Assembly (NCBI GenBank): GCA_003255065.1
Contig: QAOA01003982.1
Location: 269,488-333,487 of the forward strand
Direction of reading: 5' to 3'
DNA: 64,000 bases
Source: Cercis canadensis
Lineage: Eukaryota > Streptophyta > Magnoliopsida > Fabales > Fabaceae
Part shown: in pieces, positions 45,261 to 56,235 of the stretch
How the letters are laid out: each line of letters opens with the position of its first letter
Numbering within the stretch: position 1 is the stretch's first letter
The notes under the pieces: model-generated
What the model was told of the DNA's origin: nothing
Databases searched by the model: none
What the model saw: only the letters and a program-made list of their open reading frames with translations
Made by a program: the position numbers and the translations under genes

Positions 45261-45640
45261 TTCTTACCAGTTTTAACTGGTCCAACCACTAAAATAAGCC
45301 AAGGGTCTCAAATGCTGGTTTGGCCGGTTCTTATTGGTTTTGATTAGTCCAACCACTAAAACAAGTCAAGGGTCTCAACCAAACTAATACCATGGCCGGT
45401 CATTGGTCTAACCGGTTGGTTCTTAAGAATTGAGACCGTTTTTCACTGAACCAAGTACTAAAACGAGCCAAGGGTCTTAACTGCTAGTCTTTTAGAGGGA
45501 CAACGAACCAGTTGGTTATTAAGAATTGATGCCAATTTGGCTAGTTCTTACTGATTTTAAATGGCCCAACCACTAAAATGAGCTAAGGGTCTCAACCTGA
45601 ACAATACCATAGGTGGTCATTAGTCTAATCGGTCCAGTCC
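45246..45640 (+). repeat. Degenerate tandem repeat, copy 3
   Basis: Four '..aagggtctcaa' or 'aagggtcttaa' repeats, colinear with 14695-15085 and 26400-26790. Confidence 0.68.
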
Positions 45641-46294
45641 AATTTTTTTAAAAAATTAGTCCGATATATAAATTCTTATAGCTAAAAAATCTAGTTGTAT
45701 TCATTTAATGAAAAAAAAAAACAGAAAAATATAAGACAAAAAAAGAAATAAAGAGCTTGTGTAACCTAGTAACCTCTGCTTGACATCATCTTTTGAATAG
45801 AGTTAGACTTACTAAACTTGGAATGAGTCGTTCCTATTCTAAAAATGCTATAACTTTGTATAAATGAACGCTTTGAAAACTCTTATTTTTTTAATGGGAG
45901 ATTTTGAATACAAGACTTTCTGCTTTGAGAGAGAACCTTATGACCATCTAGTCTACATCCCAAATGGCCATAAATTATGATTATGATTTCAAGGAAACAA
46001 CACTCCCTCAGTAAACATTTGACTGGTGCAAGACTCTTTAAACATTGTGGCTGTAACGCATTGGCAACTAAGTCTCCTTTCCAATGGAAAGCGAAAGGGT
46101 AAGGAAAAGGTAACGTCATAGAAGACTCGGCAGTCGAATTAACTTCAAAAGCTCCTTCCCACGCAACTTAATAATGCTTTTGCCATACAACAAGGATGAC
46201 CCGAATCCCAATTTATGATTTTTATCTTTTGGCTTTCCTTCTCCTCGAAGGAGTCTCATTTTGCTTTTTAAGTAGACTAAGACTTTCACTCCCT
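45641..46294. repeat. Tail block F, copy 3, fused to the F-box leader
   Basis: Colinear with 15086-15695 and then 20833-20870; contains the Copia-1 empty site (46264-46268). At about 46290-46296 'cactccctt' of this block runs directly into 'ccttccatctgaccc' of the F-box 5' leader. The overlap at the joint is 4-6 bp, a microhomology junction. Confidence 0.65.
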
Positions 46295-46570
46295 TCCTTC
46301 CATCTGACCCATTGCTCAACACTTAGTTAAGATTTTCCTCCTCCTTTCTCATTTAGCTTGCCCTTAATCTTTGATTTCAGGTAGAGTATGTGCTGCTTTA
46401 ATGGTTCTTATATCCCTCAATTATTCTTAAATCTTTGATGGGTTTTTTCAAGATGTTAGAGGTCCATTCTCACATCTTTCTTCTTCGCCTCTCTCACCTT
46501 TTCTCTCAGCTATTTCTTTTAGGAGAAATTAATGGTGTTTGCACATCTTCAGCTTAAATCTTGAAGAAAA
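46295..46570 (+). promoter_or_regulatory. Truncated 5' leader of F-box copy 3
   Basis: Matches 27440-27718, so the GA-rich promoter is missing and only the 3' part of the leader (splice-donor region, 'ctttgatttcaggtagag') is present. Confidence 0.6.
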
Positions 46571-47899
46571 ATGTCTCCCGAAGATTTTCAGGCTGATATG
46601 ATAAGTTACCTACCAAGCTGTGTCATAGAAAACATCTTAAGACGTCTGCCATTAAGAGATACAGCTAGAACAAGTATCCTCTCAAGAAAATGGAGGAATG
46701 AATGGCTAACTCTCAAAACCCTGGCGTTTGATGACTCTTTGGGAAAAAACTTTACTCACAGTCAACCGTTAGGAAGACGGCCTGCTCCTAAGATTGATAA
46801 GCTTTTCAAAATTATTTATCAAATCTTACTCCAACGCCATGATCAGCCAATACATAAGTTTACACTCTCTTTTGCTGAACTTGAAAGCTGTCCTGAGATT
46901 GATATTTTAATTTCTTTCTTGTCTAAAACCAATATCCAGGAACTCACGCTTCTATTTTATTTTTCTGAGAACAACTACCACACACTGCCTTCCTATTTTT
47001 TCTCATGTCTGCAACTCAATTACTTGGAGCTGTGTGGTTTTCTCATTAATCCTCTACCTTCATTTGAAGGGTTTAGTTAGCTGCTAGCCATTGTTCATTT
47101 TAAAGATCTTGCCTTTGCTGGTGTTGACGTATTGGAAGCCCTTGTTTCCAAATGCCCATTTCTTGAAGAGTTGACCATAGTACGCTGTGAAAATGATAAC
47201 AAGCTTGTGATTATGTCCCTAGCCTTAAATTCTTACACTATGAAGGCATTGTTAACTCCATTTGTTTCAAGAGAGCTACCCTTCTTGTAAAAGTTGGCAT
47301 ACTATTGCCTGCTGGTGATGGTTGCTATGAAGAGGATTGGACGATCAATAGCGTTAATGGGGTTTTGGCCTCTCTATCTGCTATAGAAGAGTTCAATATT
47401 GGTACTCAGTTGTTCGCGGTAAGATAATTTCTCACATGTGCCATATAATAATGAGTTCTTTAGTTTTTTGTCCGCCTGTAATTTTTCTATTATGATTGTC
47501 GGGTAGGGGAACTCCAAGGTTTTAGCTGCTGCACAGGATGTAACAGAAAGGCTTTCAGCTCCAATAGATCACCTAAAATGTCTTACAATGGAAGGTGTAG
47601 ATTTTGCTGTAGTGAAAGAGTTCTCATGTGCTCTTTGCTTGATGAGAAGTTCCCCAAACCTGCAGGAACTAAAAATTACGGTCTGTCTTGTTGAGAGATT
47701 ATTATATATTTCAGAATTTTCATACCATTTATGTTCTTGTAAAAGAATTCCACACGTAAACTTTTGCATTAGATGTTTCTAATATTGTATTTTCAGGTGT
47801 ACCCTGAGTGTGGATCGGAAATCTCTGCTGAATGTTTCTTAGAATTTTTGGATGCTCAAGACTTGTCAAACACTAGTTTTGATCAACTTGTAGAGGTGA
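46571..47899 (+). pseudogene. F-box/LRR copy 3, pseudogene cut at a contig join
   Basis: Starts ATG at 46571 (F-box ISYLPSCVIENILRRLPLRD) and runs colinearly with copy 2. It carries the same TAG (47078-47080), the same extra three bases and the same 1-bp deletion near 47212. Exon 2 and the start of exon 3 are present; the n at 47900 ends it at '...gtagaggtga'. Near-identity with copy 2, lesions included, shows either a duplication after inactivation or one locus assembled twice. Confidence 0.88.
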
Positions 47900-47900
47900 N

Positions 47901-49088
47901 AAAAATCTAGTTGTATTCATTTAATGAAAAAAAAAACAAAAAAATATAAGACAAAAAAAGAAATAAAGAGCTTGTGTAACCTAGTAACCTCTGCTTGACA
48001 TCACCTTTTGAATAGAGTTAGACTTACTAAACTTAGAATGAGTCATCTCTATTCCAAGAATAATATAATTTTGTATGAATAATATAATTTTAATGGGAGA
48101 CCTCAAAACAAGACTTTTTGCTTTAGAAAAAAGCCTTATGACCATCTAGTTTGCATCCCAATTCGCCATAAATTACGATTATGATTTCAAGGAAACAACA
48201 CTCCCTCAGTAGACATTTGACTGGTGCAAGACTGTAACGCATTGGCAACTTAGTCTCCTTTCCAATGGAAAGCGGAAGGGTAAGGAAAAGGTAACGTCGT
48301 AGAAGACTCGGCGGTCGAATTAACTTCAAAAGCTCCTTCCCACGCAACTTAATAATACTTTTGCCGTACAACAAGGATGACCCGAATCCCAATTTATGAT
48401 TTTTATCTTTTGGCTTTCCTTCTCCTCGAAGGAGTCTCATTTTGCTTTTTAAGTAGACTAAGACTTTCACTCCCTTCTCTTTTCTCCTCGCGCTTCTCAT
48501 TTCTCATACACACGCTCACTCCCTTTGTTTCATTCTCAAAATTGTGACTTGTGATTGTGAAGACTAAGGTACGGAAATGGCCACACCAAAGCAACACAGA
48601 GAAAAGATACAAAGGAAAAAGTTCTCCATAGGCGGGGAATTGAACCCATTGACTAAGGATTTCTAGATTTATATGTTCTGTGTTTGAATTCAACGTTGTA
48701 GTTAAAAGTATATAAAATATAAATTATACTATTTGGCAGAGATTTAAATTACTGTTGCGGTGGTTTGATTTGACATTTAGGAGGCCTGCTTGCTACATTT
48801 ATGAGATATCAAAACTGATGAAAATATGTGTATGTTAACCTAGACTTGCTTGTTTAATTTGTATACTGGAAATGCTATTTATGTTAAAAATATGTGAAGT
48901 ACTTAATATATGTGTATGCCTTCAGATATTTTGCTGTGTTTCACAATAACGTAGTCGTTGGTGCTTTCAGTATATAGAAGTTTAATTCTCTTGTGACTAC
49001 TTATAAACTCAACGATCATATAATGGAGAACTTGTAAGAAAAGTATGTCCAAATTGTGCATATATTAATTATCATGATATTATTTATA
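47901..49088. repeat. Tail blocks F and G, copy 4
   Basis: 47901-48444 matches 45687-46263. 48450-49088 matches 20838-21320, plus ~200 bp (48480-48690) missing there. Contains the second Copia-1 empty site (48445-48449). No supportable gene. Confidence 0.6.
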
Positions 49089-49305
49089 GTGCATTTGGAT
49101 ATTTGGATAGGTAAGTTTTCATAAAAAAAAAAAAAAAATACTTCAATTTAAGAAAAGCTTAGATGAGTTTCTTATAACTTTTAAAATCATTTTTTAAAGC
49201 TAAAATTAAGGCTTTTGGAGAAGCTAAAAATGAAGCTTTGACTTGCTTAAAAAATAATTTTTTTTAGTGAAGCGCTTCTCTATCCAAACATAATCTTAAA
49301 TTAAA
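49089..49305. repeat. MITE-like element with 'tttggatag' ends
   Basis: Left 'gcatttggata...ggtaagtttt' and the reverse complement of right 'gaagcgcttctctatccaaac' form imperfect inverted ends around an A-run and 'aaaagctt'-rich interior. This type is common in plant intergenic DNA. Family and TSD not resolved. Confidence 0.45.
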
Positions 49306-49629
49306 ATACTATGTCAATTGAAGCAATACAGTGTGTTTGTGTTAGTTATATATTTTTCTGGTTACATGTTAGCATGGAATTGGAATCCTTCACCCATTTG
49401 CAATGTTAATTATATATAATTACAAACAAATGTAATTCTGATGTTCCAATATATATGTAGCTTTGAAGAGTAAATGTTTTATATAAAACCAAAAACTCAT
49501 TGTGCCAAAACTATTATGTCTTAAAAATAGATGTGGTTTACACTTGGTTGAATTAATGCATAATAAAATATCAAGAAAGAAAAAGAAACGCATATAAATG
49601 CTGAGAAATGTTTGATTCACACTATCATC
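49306..49629. other. AT-rich spacer / possible intron, no feature
   Basis: No ORF or motif. It may be 5' intron or upstream sequence of the NO VEIN-like gene. Confidence 0.4.
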
Positions 49630-49853
49630 CCTGACTTGTTCCTTTTACAAAATGCAGAAGATAAGCAGTATTGTGAAGGAGTGGATCCGACGTTTGAGTT
49701 CGTGATAACATCAAAAGATATAACAGCAACTGGTGCTTCTGCCACACTACTCATTTTCAACAATGAAAAGAGTTTTTGTCACAGAAACATTGAATCCATC
49801 TGCAGTGTTGGACAGTCCACAAAGAAAGGCAACAGAAGTAGTGGTTACATACA

Positions 49854-50150
49854 GGGGTGTAATCGGTCTAGTTCGGTTCAGTTTACACCTCAAATCGACA
49901 CCGAAAAAACCAAACCACATCGGTTCGGTTTTTCAAATTTTTGAGAGTAAAGCCGAACTGAACTGGATCGATCCTGTTCAGTTTGGTCGATTTTTTCCAG
50001 AAAATCTATACAAGCCATTTTTTCAAATTTGAACAAAAAGAAAGCCAAAAATTAAACCTGTTTTAGCCATTTCAGATAAAAAAATAACACTTCAAAATAA
50101 CCAAAACGACGTCGTTTTAGCCTATTCGGTTCCTTTCAGTGAAGATGAGT
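49854..50150. mobile_element. hAT remnant inside the NO VEIN-like gene
   Basis: Starts 'aggggtgtaatcgg' at 49855, immediately after the codons for GYI, and is rich in cggttcggtt/ccgaac motifs like the subterminal region of the 21.5-kb hAT element. It also has the palindrome aaaacgacgtcgtttt (about 50103-50118). No right terminus is visible, so it is a one-ended or degraded copy. Confidence 0.65.
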
Positions 50151-50520
50151 TAAATAATTTAAATGGTACAATGATGTATGTAAAATCTGAAATTGTTTGA
50201 TACAAAACCATTTAGGTGTCTTCACTTAATAGCCTAAAATTTTAAGCAAAATGACTCTTGACCAAGTGGTCATGAAATCAAATGTTGTTGTCCCTAATTT
50301 CTTAAATGTCTAGTACAAAATGCAGCTAGCAAATCTAAAAGATGACTTCTTACCTAAAATGTCCAAATATTTAATTTAATGCCTTTGGAGGAGCTCTGAT
50401 AAAATCTCGTGGTTAAATTGCAGGAATTGGTTTCAAGACTGTGTTTCTAATCACTGCTCGGCCTCGTGAAATTGGCAGGCTACTGCATGATTTCTGGGAT
50501 ATTTTGACTTCGACTCAGAA

Positions 50521-50905
50521 ACAAGGAGTGTGCTTGATTAACATATCATCCCATGGAAGATATATCCTGAGTTCTTCATTTGATAGAAGTGAGTATGATG
50601 ACATACTTAATTTCTTGGGAGTGGAACCAGTCAATAGTGAATGCTATGCAAAGTGCATCCAGAGTTCTAATCTTGNGTCTCCATTATCGTTTTTCTAACA
50701 AGGAGTGTGCTTGATTAACATATCATCCCATGGAAGATATATCCTGAGTTCTTCATTTGATAGAAGTGAGTATGATGACATACTTAATTTCTTGGGAGTG
50801 GAACCAGTCAATAGTGAATGCTATGCAAAGTGCATCCAGAGTTCTAATCTTGTGGAGGGAGTATCAGAAGATGTCTATTTGGAGCTTTTGCTGTTTATTG
50901 CTACA
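50521..50905 (+). other. Unmerged contig overlap around n 50676
   Basis: 50522-50675 and 50697-50852 are the same NO VEIN-like coding sequence repeated across the n, with ~20 bp of unrelated sequence (50677-50696) between. It is an assembly artefact, not a tandem exon. Confidence 0.85.
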
Positions 50906-51132
50906 AACTAGGGGTCCAGATTTCGTGGCTCTGGTAAGGAAAACATACCACTAGTTAAACATGTGACTTCTGATGGGACTGTGTCTCATTTCAGTGTTAA
51001 AGAATGCACACAACGTCTTAATGCCAAGTCAATTCTCCTAGCTGATCAAAATCAGTCTTGTCCTGTCTCCTGGCTGATTGATTGGAACAGAGAATTTTGG
51101 CGTGCATCTAATCATTTTTTTATGCTAGAAAT

Positions 51133-51323
51133 TATAGGAGCAGTAGAAAAACAATGAAAGAAAAGCGTATATTCATTGATATTCTGTAGCTATATATATA
51201 CAGCAGGAGATTACAATAGATTACAATGAGATAAGTCTAATGAAAACCATAGATATATAACAGTATTTTGAAATTTGAATGCAATACAATAATTTAGGAG
51301 TTGGTTGCACTACTATCTCTATA
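51133..51323 (-). repeat. Copia-3 3' LTR
   Basis: 191 bp. Contains the doubled 'agattacaat'. The polypurine-tract complement follows it (acgcccccgc). Confidence 0.9.
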
Positions 51324-51394
51324 ACGCCCCCGCAAGAATGGCGTTCCGTCAAGAACACCAATCTTGAACCTTAATGCACAAAACTGTGATGTAG

Positions 51395-54300
51395 GCAGCG
51401 GTTTGGTGAGGATATCCGCCAGCTGATCTTTGGTGGAGACATGTTACACTCTTAACTGATTTGAAGAAACACGTTCCCGAACAAAGTGGTAGTCAAGAGC
51501 TATGTGTTTCATCCTGGAATGAAACACAGGATTGGCACATAGATATGTGACACCAATATTGTCACAATAAATAACAGGGGCTTGAGAAGTAGAAATACCA
51601 AGGTCCTGTAGTAAGTTTAGTAACCAAGCTATTTCAGCAGTGGTGGAGGCAACAACTCGATACTCGGCCTCAGTAGATGAACGTGCAACAGAATGTTGTT
51701 TCTTGGAAGACCAAGAAACAACATTAGACCCCATGAAAACAAGATAGCCAGAGGTAGATGTGCGGTCATTTGGATTTCCCCCCCAATCAGCGTCGGAGTA
51801 ACCATGTAAATGCAAGGGGGAATTGGAGGTGAGATGAAGACCGAAATTAATAGTGGCCTTGAGATACCTGAGAATACATTTGACAGCTTGGAGGTGAGTG
51901 TAGGTAGGGCGATGCATGAATTGAGAACACTTGTTTATAACATAACCAATGTCTGGCCGTGTGATAGATAGATATTGTAAGGCCTCAACCATGCTACGAT
52001 ATACAGTAGCATCAACTGGTGAGGAACCATCATCAACTTTGAGAGAAACTGAGGTAGACATAGGTGTTGTAGTACCTTTTGCGCCACTCATGTCATGCTT
52101 GTCCAAGAGATCTCTAATATATTTATTCTGAGAAAGAAACAACCCATTACTGTGGGGAACAAATTCAATACCAAGAAAGTAAGATGGCTGACCAAGGTTT
52201 TTAAGAGAGAAGCGATGAGCAAGAGCACTGCAAAACTTGGTCAAAAAACCAGTATCACTGCCAGTGAGCAATAAGTCATGAACATAGACTAAGAAGTAAG
52301 CAATTACACCATGAGACTTATAAATAAACAATGAGCCATCAGTCATGGAATTTTTTAAGCCAAAAAAGAGGAGAAACCGAGCTAGCTTAGTGTACCATGC
52401 CCTGGGTGCTTGCTTTAAGCCATAAATGGCTTTGTGCAATTTACACACATAATCAGGATGCGTAGAATCAATGTGACCAGGAGGTTGACTCATATAGACG
52501 TCATCTTGCAAAGTTCCCTGGAGGAATGCATTGTTTACATCCATGTGCTTGAGAGGCCAGTGATGATGAAGAGCAATGGTAAGCACTGATTTTACAGTTT
52601 GGGGCTTAACTACAGGACTGAAAGTCTCCTTGTAGTCAAGACCAGGTCGTTGAGAAAAGCCCTTGGCAACAAGACGCGCCTTATAGCGCTCTATTTCTCC
52701 AGAAGGAAGGCGTTTCACCCTATAAACCCATTTACAGCCAATAATGTTAGCAGATGGTGGTTTAGGAACTAGAGACCATGTACCATTACGAAGAAGGGCA
52801 TCAAACTCCAGTGACATAGCCAAACGCCAATCTTGAGATTTTAGAGCCTGGGTAAGACATGAGGGTTTAATACTGGGAGAAATGGGGTGTTTGGTGGTGG
52901 TTAACGTGAAAGGAATTTTGGGTTTGAAAATGTTATTTTTGGATCGTGTGATTATTTGATGGGGAAAGACATGAGGATTGGTTTGGGAAGGTATGGAAGC
53001 TATAGTGGGAGAGGAAGAAGAGATATCTATGTGGTTAAGTGCAGAAACATGAGGGAAAGGGGAAGTGGGGCTAGAGTGTAGGTGTGAGGTGGTAGTAGGA
53101 TTGGTTAGGATGGAAGAGAGAGAATTTGAAGTGGAAGTGGGGGGTAGTGGGATGGTGGGATATGAAGATAATAGGTTAGGATTATCAAGAGAAATGGTAG
53201 GTGCGGAAATAGAGGTGGGATTTGGTGGAATAGAAGAAGAAGTATTGGTATTTGGAGAGATAAGAGGAGAAGATAAAGAAGTGTTAGAGTGGGATGAGGA
53301 GTGCGGTGGTGATAAAGTAGGGGAGATTGGAATATTTGAAAAAGAAGAAGTGGAAATAGGTACGTAATAATGAGATATAGGAAATGAGGAAAGAGGAGTA
53401 GAGAAGGAGTAGAAGAAGATAAAGGTGATTTAAATGGGTAGGAATCTTCTACAAATTTCACATGCCAAGAAACATAATATTTAGAATTGACATAGTCAAA
53501 ACAAATATAGGCATGCTTATCAGTAGAATAGCCTAAGAAAATGCATGGAGAAGAACGTGGATAAAGTTTGTTTGGAGAGTAAGGTCTACGCCACAGATAA
53601 CACAAACACCCAAAGGCTTTAAAGTTGGAGTAGTGAAGAGATTGATTAAATAATTTTTGAAATGGGGAGAGCATACTAAGAATGGGTGTAGGGAGACAAT
53701 TAATGAGGTAATTAGCCGCTTGAAAGGCAAAAGACCAATATGAGATAGGGAGAGAGGCGTGATGAAGTAAGGCCAACCCTGTTTCAACTATGTGGCGATG
53801 CTTTCGTTCAGCAATGCCATTACATTCAGGGGTAGTGAAGAAGGATATTCCATTGGAAGCAAAAAATGATTTTAATTTAAGAAATTCGCCTCTATTATTG
53901 GAATGAAAAGAACAAATAGGTGTGTGAAAAAATGATTCCACTAATTTCTTGAATTTAAGGAAGACAGAGAGCACATCAGATTTGTGTTTTAAAGGGTAAA
54001 GCCACGAATAACGCATAAAATGATCAATAAAAATGACATAAAATTTATATTGATCTAGAGAAACTTGTGGAGCTAGACCCCATACATCAACATAAATATA
54101 CTGTAATGGTTTGGTAGTCTGTACACTTGAAGAAGCAAAATGTAGCTTATGGCTTTTATTACAAGAACAAGAAACACAATCAACAAAATCCTTAGAAATA
54201 GAAAGCTGGAATTTGGCAGCAAGATGGTGAAGCACTCTTGAATGAGGATGGCCCAACCGATGATGCCAAAGAGAAGGAGAAGAGGAGACACATTGAAGGG

Positions 54301-55640
54301 AGAGAGCGTGAGGAGCTGAAGGAGGCCGAGACACAATGGCTAGAAGAGGATAAGTGTGGTGGTTACTCGGGCCTTGAAGAAGACACGCCCCCATATGAAG
54401 ATCCTTCACAATAAAATAAGAGGGTAAGAATTCTATGGAAGCATTATTATTTTTGCAAAATTGTGAAACAGAGATTAAATTTTGTTTCATAGAAGGCACA
54501 CAATGCACATCATGAAGATGAAAAGTGGAAGTAGGAGATTGAAGTCTAGATGAGCCAAGATGTGAAATCAACAAACATTCACCGTTTCCTACCTTCATGT
54601 GGTCAGGGCCGTGATACTCTGTCTTATTATATAGAGCATTGGAGTCACTAGTGACATGATGGGAGGCACCGATGTCAAGAAGCCATGGTTGTGGATTAAG
54701 AGGCGATTGAGACATGGTAAAATTAGCTTGAGGAGATCGTTTGGGTTTTAGGTAAGGAAAGAACTTGTAGCAGCGAAAGGCACTATGACCTGGTTTAGAG
54801 CAAAGTTGGCATGTAAGTGTGGCTGGAAAATCTGAGGGAGAAGGAGTAGGAAGCAACGATTTTTGTTGGTATGAGGTGTGGCATTTTTTGAAGGAGGTCG
54901 TGGCATGTTTTTGAGCAACATGGGCTGTAAGAGGGGCAGTGGTTGTGAGAGGGTCATCTTTTTTTGTGTAGGTTTCAAAATCTACAAGCTTGTCACCAAG
55001 TTCAAGAAAGGAAATGGGAGTGTCTCTAGCACGCAAAGGACTAGAAATTTCTTTAAAATTTGACCCAAGACCATTAAGAGCATAAATAACAAGATCAAGA
55101 TCATCAACAGGAGATGAAATGAGGGCAATTTCATCAGCCAAATTTTTGAGATGTTGAAGGTAGGTGCTGACTGATTGATTGCCTTTGGTGGCAGTAGAGA
55201 GTTTTTCTTTGAGGGACATGAGACGTGATCTAGATTGGCTAGCAAACAAGGTCTTGAGGTGATTCCAAGCATCTTGGGAAGTTTTGGGGTTGCCTAGTAA
55301 ATTTAACACATCAAGTTCAAGAGAAGACATAATGGCATGAAGAATAAATTTATCCTGTCGTGTCCAAATAGTGTATTCGGGGTTTGGAAGGACAGTGCCT
55401 TGAGAAGTTATAGTGGCTGGAGGACAAGGACGAGACCCATCAAGATATGGCATTAATCATGACCATAGAAAAGGGCATCAATAAAAGTGCGGCATGAGGG
55501 ATAATTGTGTTGATTAAGTTTGAGAGGAATGTGTGCAGAAGTGAAAGAGACAAGGGTGATGCTAGGATGATGAACAGTGGGGGAGCTGAGAATGGGTGAG
55601 GCAGCAGAAAAGGCTAAGTCAGAGACGTTGGCCATTTGGA
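51395..55640 (-). pseudogene. Copia-3 gag-pol with mutated catalytic sites
   Basis: A 782-codon open segment (55453-53105) carries gag (LGSNFKEISSPLRARDTPIS), the CCHC knuckle CQLCSKPGHSAFRC (about 54790), protease LLDIGASHH (DIG where D-T/S-G is usual), GAG-prerev LWHHRLGHPHS, and integrase with YVDVWG. The integrase SDNGGEF-type motif reads SNNRGEF (53881-53907), so its second catalytic Asp is Asn. The end of this segment is out of frame. A 459-codon segment (52823-51444) carries RT (KWVYRVKRLPSGE, MDVNNAFLQG) and RNase H (SDADWGG, SSTEAEYR). The RT active site reads YVHD (52275-52286). Gag has a stop near 55453 and RNase H one at 51444. The element is inactive in three enzymes. Confidence 0.9.
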
Positions 55641-55680
55641 GAAAAAAAATAGTGTTGTTAAGCAAACAGCTCTGATACCA

Positions 55681-55862
55681 TATAGGAACAGTAGAAAAAC
55701 AATGAAAGAGAAGCGTATATTCATTGATATTCTGTAGCTATATATATACAGCAGGAGATTACAATGAGATAAGTCTAATAAAAACCCTAGATATATAACA
55801 GTATTTTGAAATTTGAATGCAATACAATAATTTAGAAGTTGGTTGCACTACTATCTCTATTA
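55681..55862 (-). repeat. Copia-3 5' LTR
   Basis: 182 bp, abutting the primer-binding site. A further 37-bp tail of the same LTR reappears after the n at 56029 (56031-56067). Confidence 0.9.
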
Positions 55863-56235
55863 GAAATCACACATTAAACCATTCAGCTACTCTCAAGGAA
55901 ATAGACTTTGCTGGAGTGGCTAGGAAATCAAGTTAATGTCATTATTTTAAATATGTACAAGTTTGCATATCTTCTTTGTAATTCTCTTAAGAATGACCGC
56001 AATCTTGTTGTTGCTTATGCTCATTTCTNATACAATAATTTAGAAGTTGGTTGCACTACTATCTCTATCAGAAATCACACATTAAACCATTCAGCTACTC
56101 TCAAGGAAATAGACTTTGCTGGAGTGGCTAGGAAATCAAGTTAATGTCATTATTTTAAATATGTACAAGTTTGCATATCTTCTTTGTAATTCTCTTAAGA
56201 ATGACAGCAATCTTGTTGTTGCTTATGCTCATTTC
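55863..56235 (+). other. Unmerged contig overlap around n 56029
   Basis: 55863-56028 and 56068-56235 are the same NO VEIN-like sequence, differing at about one or two bases (gaccgc versus gacagc). The second copy is preceded by the end of the Copia-3 LTR. Consistent with overlapping contigs or two haplotypes. Confidence 0.88.

Larger units (their letters stand above)
51133..55862 (-). mobile_element. Copia-3: full-length Ty1/copia inside NO VEIN-like exon
   Basis: LTRs 51133-51323 (191 bp) and 55681-55862 (182 bp), with a 5-bp TSD gaaat (51128-51132 and 55863-55867). The paralogous fragment at 25142 is uninterrupted. Primer-binding site TGGTATCAGAGC (55669-55680) and GGGGGCG polypurine tract (51325-51331) abut the LTRs. 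The LTR 3' end is ...CCTATA. The 5' end reads TAATAG or TATAG here and TGATAG in the overlapping contig end at 56062-56067, so the terminus is non-canonical (TG/TA...TA). The two LTRs differ by a 10-bp duplication (agattacaat) and a few substitutions. Confidence 0.92.

Noticed and set aside
48595-48720. Minus-strand T-arm-like 'ggttcaattcccc' suggesting a tRNA gene
   Set aside because: No matching acceptor stem, D-arm or anticodon arm could be built around it, and the sister block at 20880 lacks it.
49733-50032. + strand frame through the hAT remnant as a gene
   Set aside because: It reads partly in the wrong frame of the NO VEIN-like exon and partly in transposon sequence.
50441-50911. Tandemly duplicated NO VEIN-like exon
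   Set aside because: Duplicate flanks meet at a single n; assembly overlap is the simpler explanation.
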